Assembly: GCA_031289865.1 (NCBI GenBank)
Contig: JAITOQ010000118.1
Coordinates: forward strand, 1-6,025
Reading direction: 5' to 3'
DNA: 6,025 bases
Origin: Clostridiales bacterium
GTDB taxonomy: Bacteria > Bacillota > Clostridia > Christensenellales > JAISNN01
In this document: in pieces, positions 4,939 to 6,025 of the stretch
Layout of the letters: each line of letters begins with the position of its first letter
How positions within the stretch are numbered: the stretch's first letter is position 1
Position numbers and translations under genes: made by a program
Notes under the pieces: generated by a model
The model's database searches: none
What the model was told of the DNA's origin: nothing
The model's input: only the letters and a program-made list of their open reading frames with translations

Positions 4939-4947
4939 TTATCCACA
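4939..4947 (+). promoter_or_regulatory. DnaA-box-like site
   Basis: TTATCCACA matches the DnaA box consensus exactly. A one-mismatch relative, TTATCAACA, lies at 4788-4796. There are no dnaA, dnaN or rpmH genes and no cluster of boxes, so an origin is unlikely. It may be chance or an isolated DnaA binding site. Confidence 0.3.
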
Positions 4948-4970
4948 ATAGAACGCGTTTTTTTATTTTT

Positions 4971-5981
4971 TTAAAACTCAAAGGTAAGAGTGGTTAAATC
5001 AACAAACCCGTTACCGATAGGAAAATAAAAGCCGTGCCCCTTGTCAGCGTCGTTTTTGCTTATGAGCGAGCGGCGAAGATATATGCTCCCGTCGCTTTTT
5101 TGGTATTTTTCCTCAATCACGACGTAAGCGCAAGTCGCTTGTGTCTGATATTTTCCCCAAGTATTGTTATAAAGCGGTTCACTCAAATAATTCTTTATTA
5201 TGTTTTTGTCAAGCTCCGCAGTATTTATCAAGTCCATATCGTTGTCGTATTCATAAACCTTTGCCGACAAAAGTTTATCCGCTCTGCAAATATTTATAAG
5301 CACAGAACCCGTGTATAAATGTCTGGTTTCGACCATGCCGTTAAAGGTTCTGGTTTCGGTCAATTCCTCTGAGTAGTAGATATACGTGTACGGATAAACG
5401 CCGAATTCTGTGGTCGGCGATTTTGAGTGAATAGTGTGTCCCGGTCTTCCAAACGTATACAATTCGCCTGATTTCTTCTGATATACCTCTATCGGAAAAA
5501 TTATAGCACCGTCGAGTTCTTCGGTATAAACAAAATCCGCCTCTGTTGCACAGCCGCTGGAATTTCCGCCGTCAATAAAGCTAAATCCAACATTAACCAG
5601 ACCATTAGACTCAAACAAATGATAGCCCGTGTCGCGCCCATCCTCCTCAAATCTCGAAACATAATACGTCCAAATTCCTAACATATCCGATTTATCTAAA
5701 TTGTCCGTCAAAAATTCTTTCGTCAGAAACTCATCGGTAATCTCCGTAGTCGGAAACTCCGTTCCGTCACTCGCAACCACAATCAAAAAAAGCCCTACAA
5801 AACGGTCGCCGTCCCATTCAAATTCGGTATCCTTTGGCTCCGATGTGTCGTTAGAAAGATCTGCCCCGTGAATAAGAAGATTAAGAAAATTACACGACGT
5901 CAAAACAATCGCCGAAAATGCCGCTACCAAAATCACCGCCATGATTTTACGAAAAAAAACCGTATTTGATTTTTTTAACAT
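4971..5981 (-). CDS. Putative lipoprotein, family not recognised (paralogue B)
   Basis: I do not recognise the family. The 336-residue protein has the same first 27 residues as paralogue A, lipobox LTSC and predicted lipidated Cys30. By eye the mature parts share only about a third to two fifths of residues. Conserved blocks are VYTEELDGAI (151-160), VYQKKSGELYT (166-176), LLSAKVYEYDN (237-247), CAYVVIEEKYQKSDGSIYLR (284-303) and FYFPIGNGFVD (318-328). Relative to A it has extra residues around 82-95, including a tandem EFLT-K-EFLT duplication. It also has additional cysteines at 144 and 232. The ATG start at 5979-5981 has AAAGGAG eight bases upstream. Its promoter is outside the window. An extracellular, membrane-anchored binding or structural role is possible, but nothing in the sequence proves it. 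Confidence 0.87.
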   Translation of the reverse strand: MLKKSNTVFFRKIMAVILVAAFSAIVLTSCNFLNLLIHGADLSNDTSEPKDTEFEWDGDRFVGLFLIVVASDGTEFPTTEITDEFLTKEFLTDNLDKSDMLGIWTYYVSRFEEDGRDTGYHLFESNGLVNVGFSFIDGGNSSGCATEADFVYTEELDGAIIFPIEVYQKKSGELYTFGRPGHTIHSKSPTTEFGVYPYTYIYYSEELTETRTFNGMVETRHLYTGSVLINICRADKLLSAKVYEYDNDMDLINTAELDKNIIKNYLSEPLYNNTWGKYQTQATCAYVVIEEKYQKSDGSIYLRRSLISKNDADKGHGFYFPIGNGFVDLTTLTFEF

Positions 5982-6025
5982 TGAGGTTTCTCCTTTTGTG
6001 TTTTTAATGCAGAATGCAAAATGCA
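5889..6025 (-). repeat. 137-base 5' block shared by the two lipoprotein genes (copy B)
   Basis: This is the partner of 4522-4658, at 132 of 137 identical positions with no gaps. It includes the signal-peptide codons, the ribosome binding site (5990-5996) and the start of an M2 module (6003-6025). It runs off the window. Confidence 0.95.

Larger units (their letters stand above)
4615..4970. other. 356-base gene-free gap between the two lipoprotein genes
   Basis: This gap holds the leader and ribosome binding site of paralogue A, M2 (4637-4674) and M3 (4685-4711). It also holds a TATAAT box (4758-4763), the triplet-repeat promoter candidate (4824-4859), a very A/T-rich stretch (4861-4930) and a DnaA-box-like site (4939-4947). 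No convincing terminator for paralogue B is visible. The two plus-strand frames crossing the triplet repeat read it as Arg or Ser runs and are not genes. Confidence 0.75.

Noticed and set aside
4939..4947. Replication origin
   Set aside because: There is one exact DnaA box only, with no box cluster and none of the usual origin neighbours.
4505..4997. Plus-strand frames containing runs of Ser or Arg
   Set aside because: The runs are the GTC microsatellite read in different frames. The frames overlap the lipoprotein genes antisense and lack ribosome binding sites.
1..6025. CRISPR array made from the short intergenic repeats
   Set aside because: There are no regular repeat-spacer units. The modules are directly adjacent or widely scattered, in both orientations, and no cas genes are present.

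Overview
The window looks like part of the chromosome of a spore-forming Clostridia-type Firmicute, probably uncultured. The evidence is three sporulation or germination genes (ypeB, sleB, spoIIR), strong AGGAG-type ribosome binding sites, moderate G+C content and lipobox-type lipoproteins. All five genes that I accept lie on the minus strand, so transcription reads from high to low coordinates.

Layout in transcription order. Two paralogous, unrecognised lipoprotein genes come first (4971-5981, then 3616-4614). They are followed by spoIIR (2640-3206), which encodes the forespore signal that triggers processing of pro-sigma-E. Then come sleB (1706-2419), a spore cortex-lytic transglycosylase, and ypeB (100-1449), the partner that SleB needs. 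The sleB to ypeB order is the classical one, and the pair acts in the dormant spore to open the cortex at germination. SpoIIR acts hours earlier, at engulfment, and has its own sigma-F-like promoter (3253-3280).

Every intergenic gap holds a mosaic of short repeat modules. M1 is an array of CAACTTTCAA-type units. M2 is built from ATTCTGCATT / ATTTTGCATT units. M3 is a 27-base motif containing ATTCTGAGCGAATGCG. M4 is a GGGACGA...TCGTCCCCTAC hairpin module. They occur in both orientations. They produce a 40-base perfect inverted repeat around spoIIR and a 131-base nested palindrome (3424-3554), whose core is a bidirectional terminator. M1 also supplies the stop codon of spoIIR.

The most interesting region is the lipoprotein pair. 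The two genes share a 137-base 5' block at 96% identity (leader, ribosome binding site, signal peptide and lipobox), while their mature parts have diverged strongly. Upstream of the downstream copy is a TTGACA / TATACT promoter-like pair whose spacer is TAG plus seven perfect ACG triplets (24 bases). Triplet slippage would change the spacing in 3-base steps, and five units would give 18 bases. I propose a phase-variable lipoprotein locus. This is inference, by analogy with the triplet-repeat-controlled vlhA/pMGA lipoprotein genes of Mycoplasma gallisepticum.

Limits: no database search was possible, and the lipoproteins are described from sequence only. The start of the first lipoprotein gene is inside the window, but its promoter is not.
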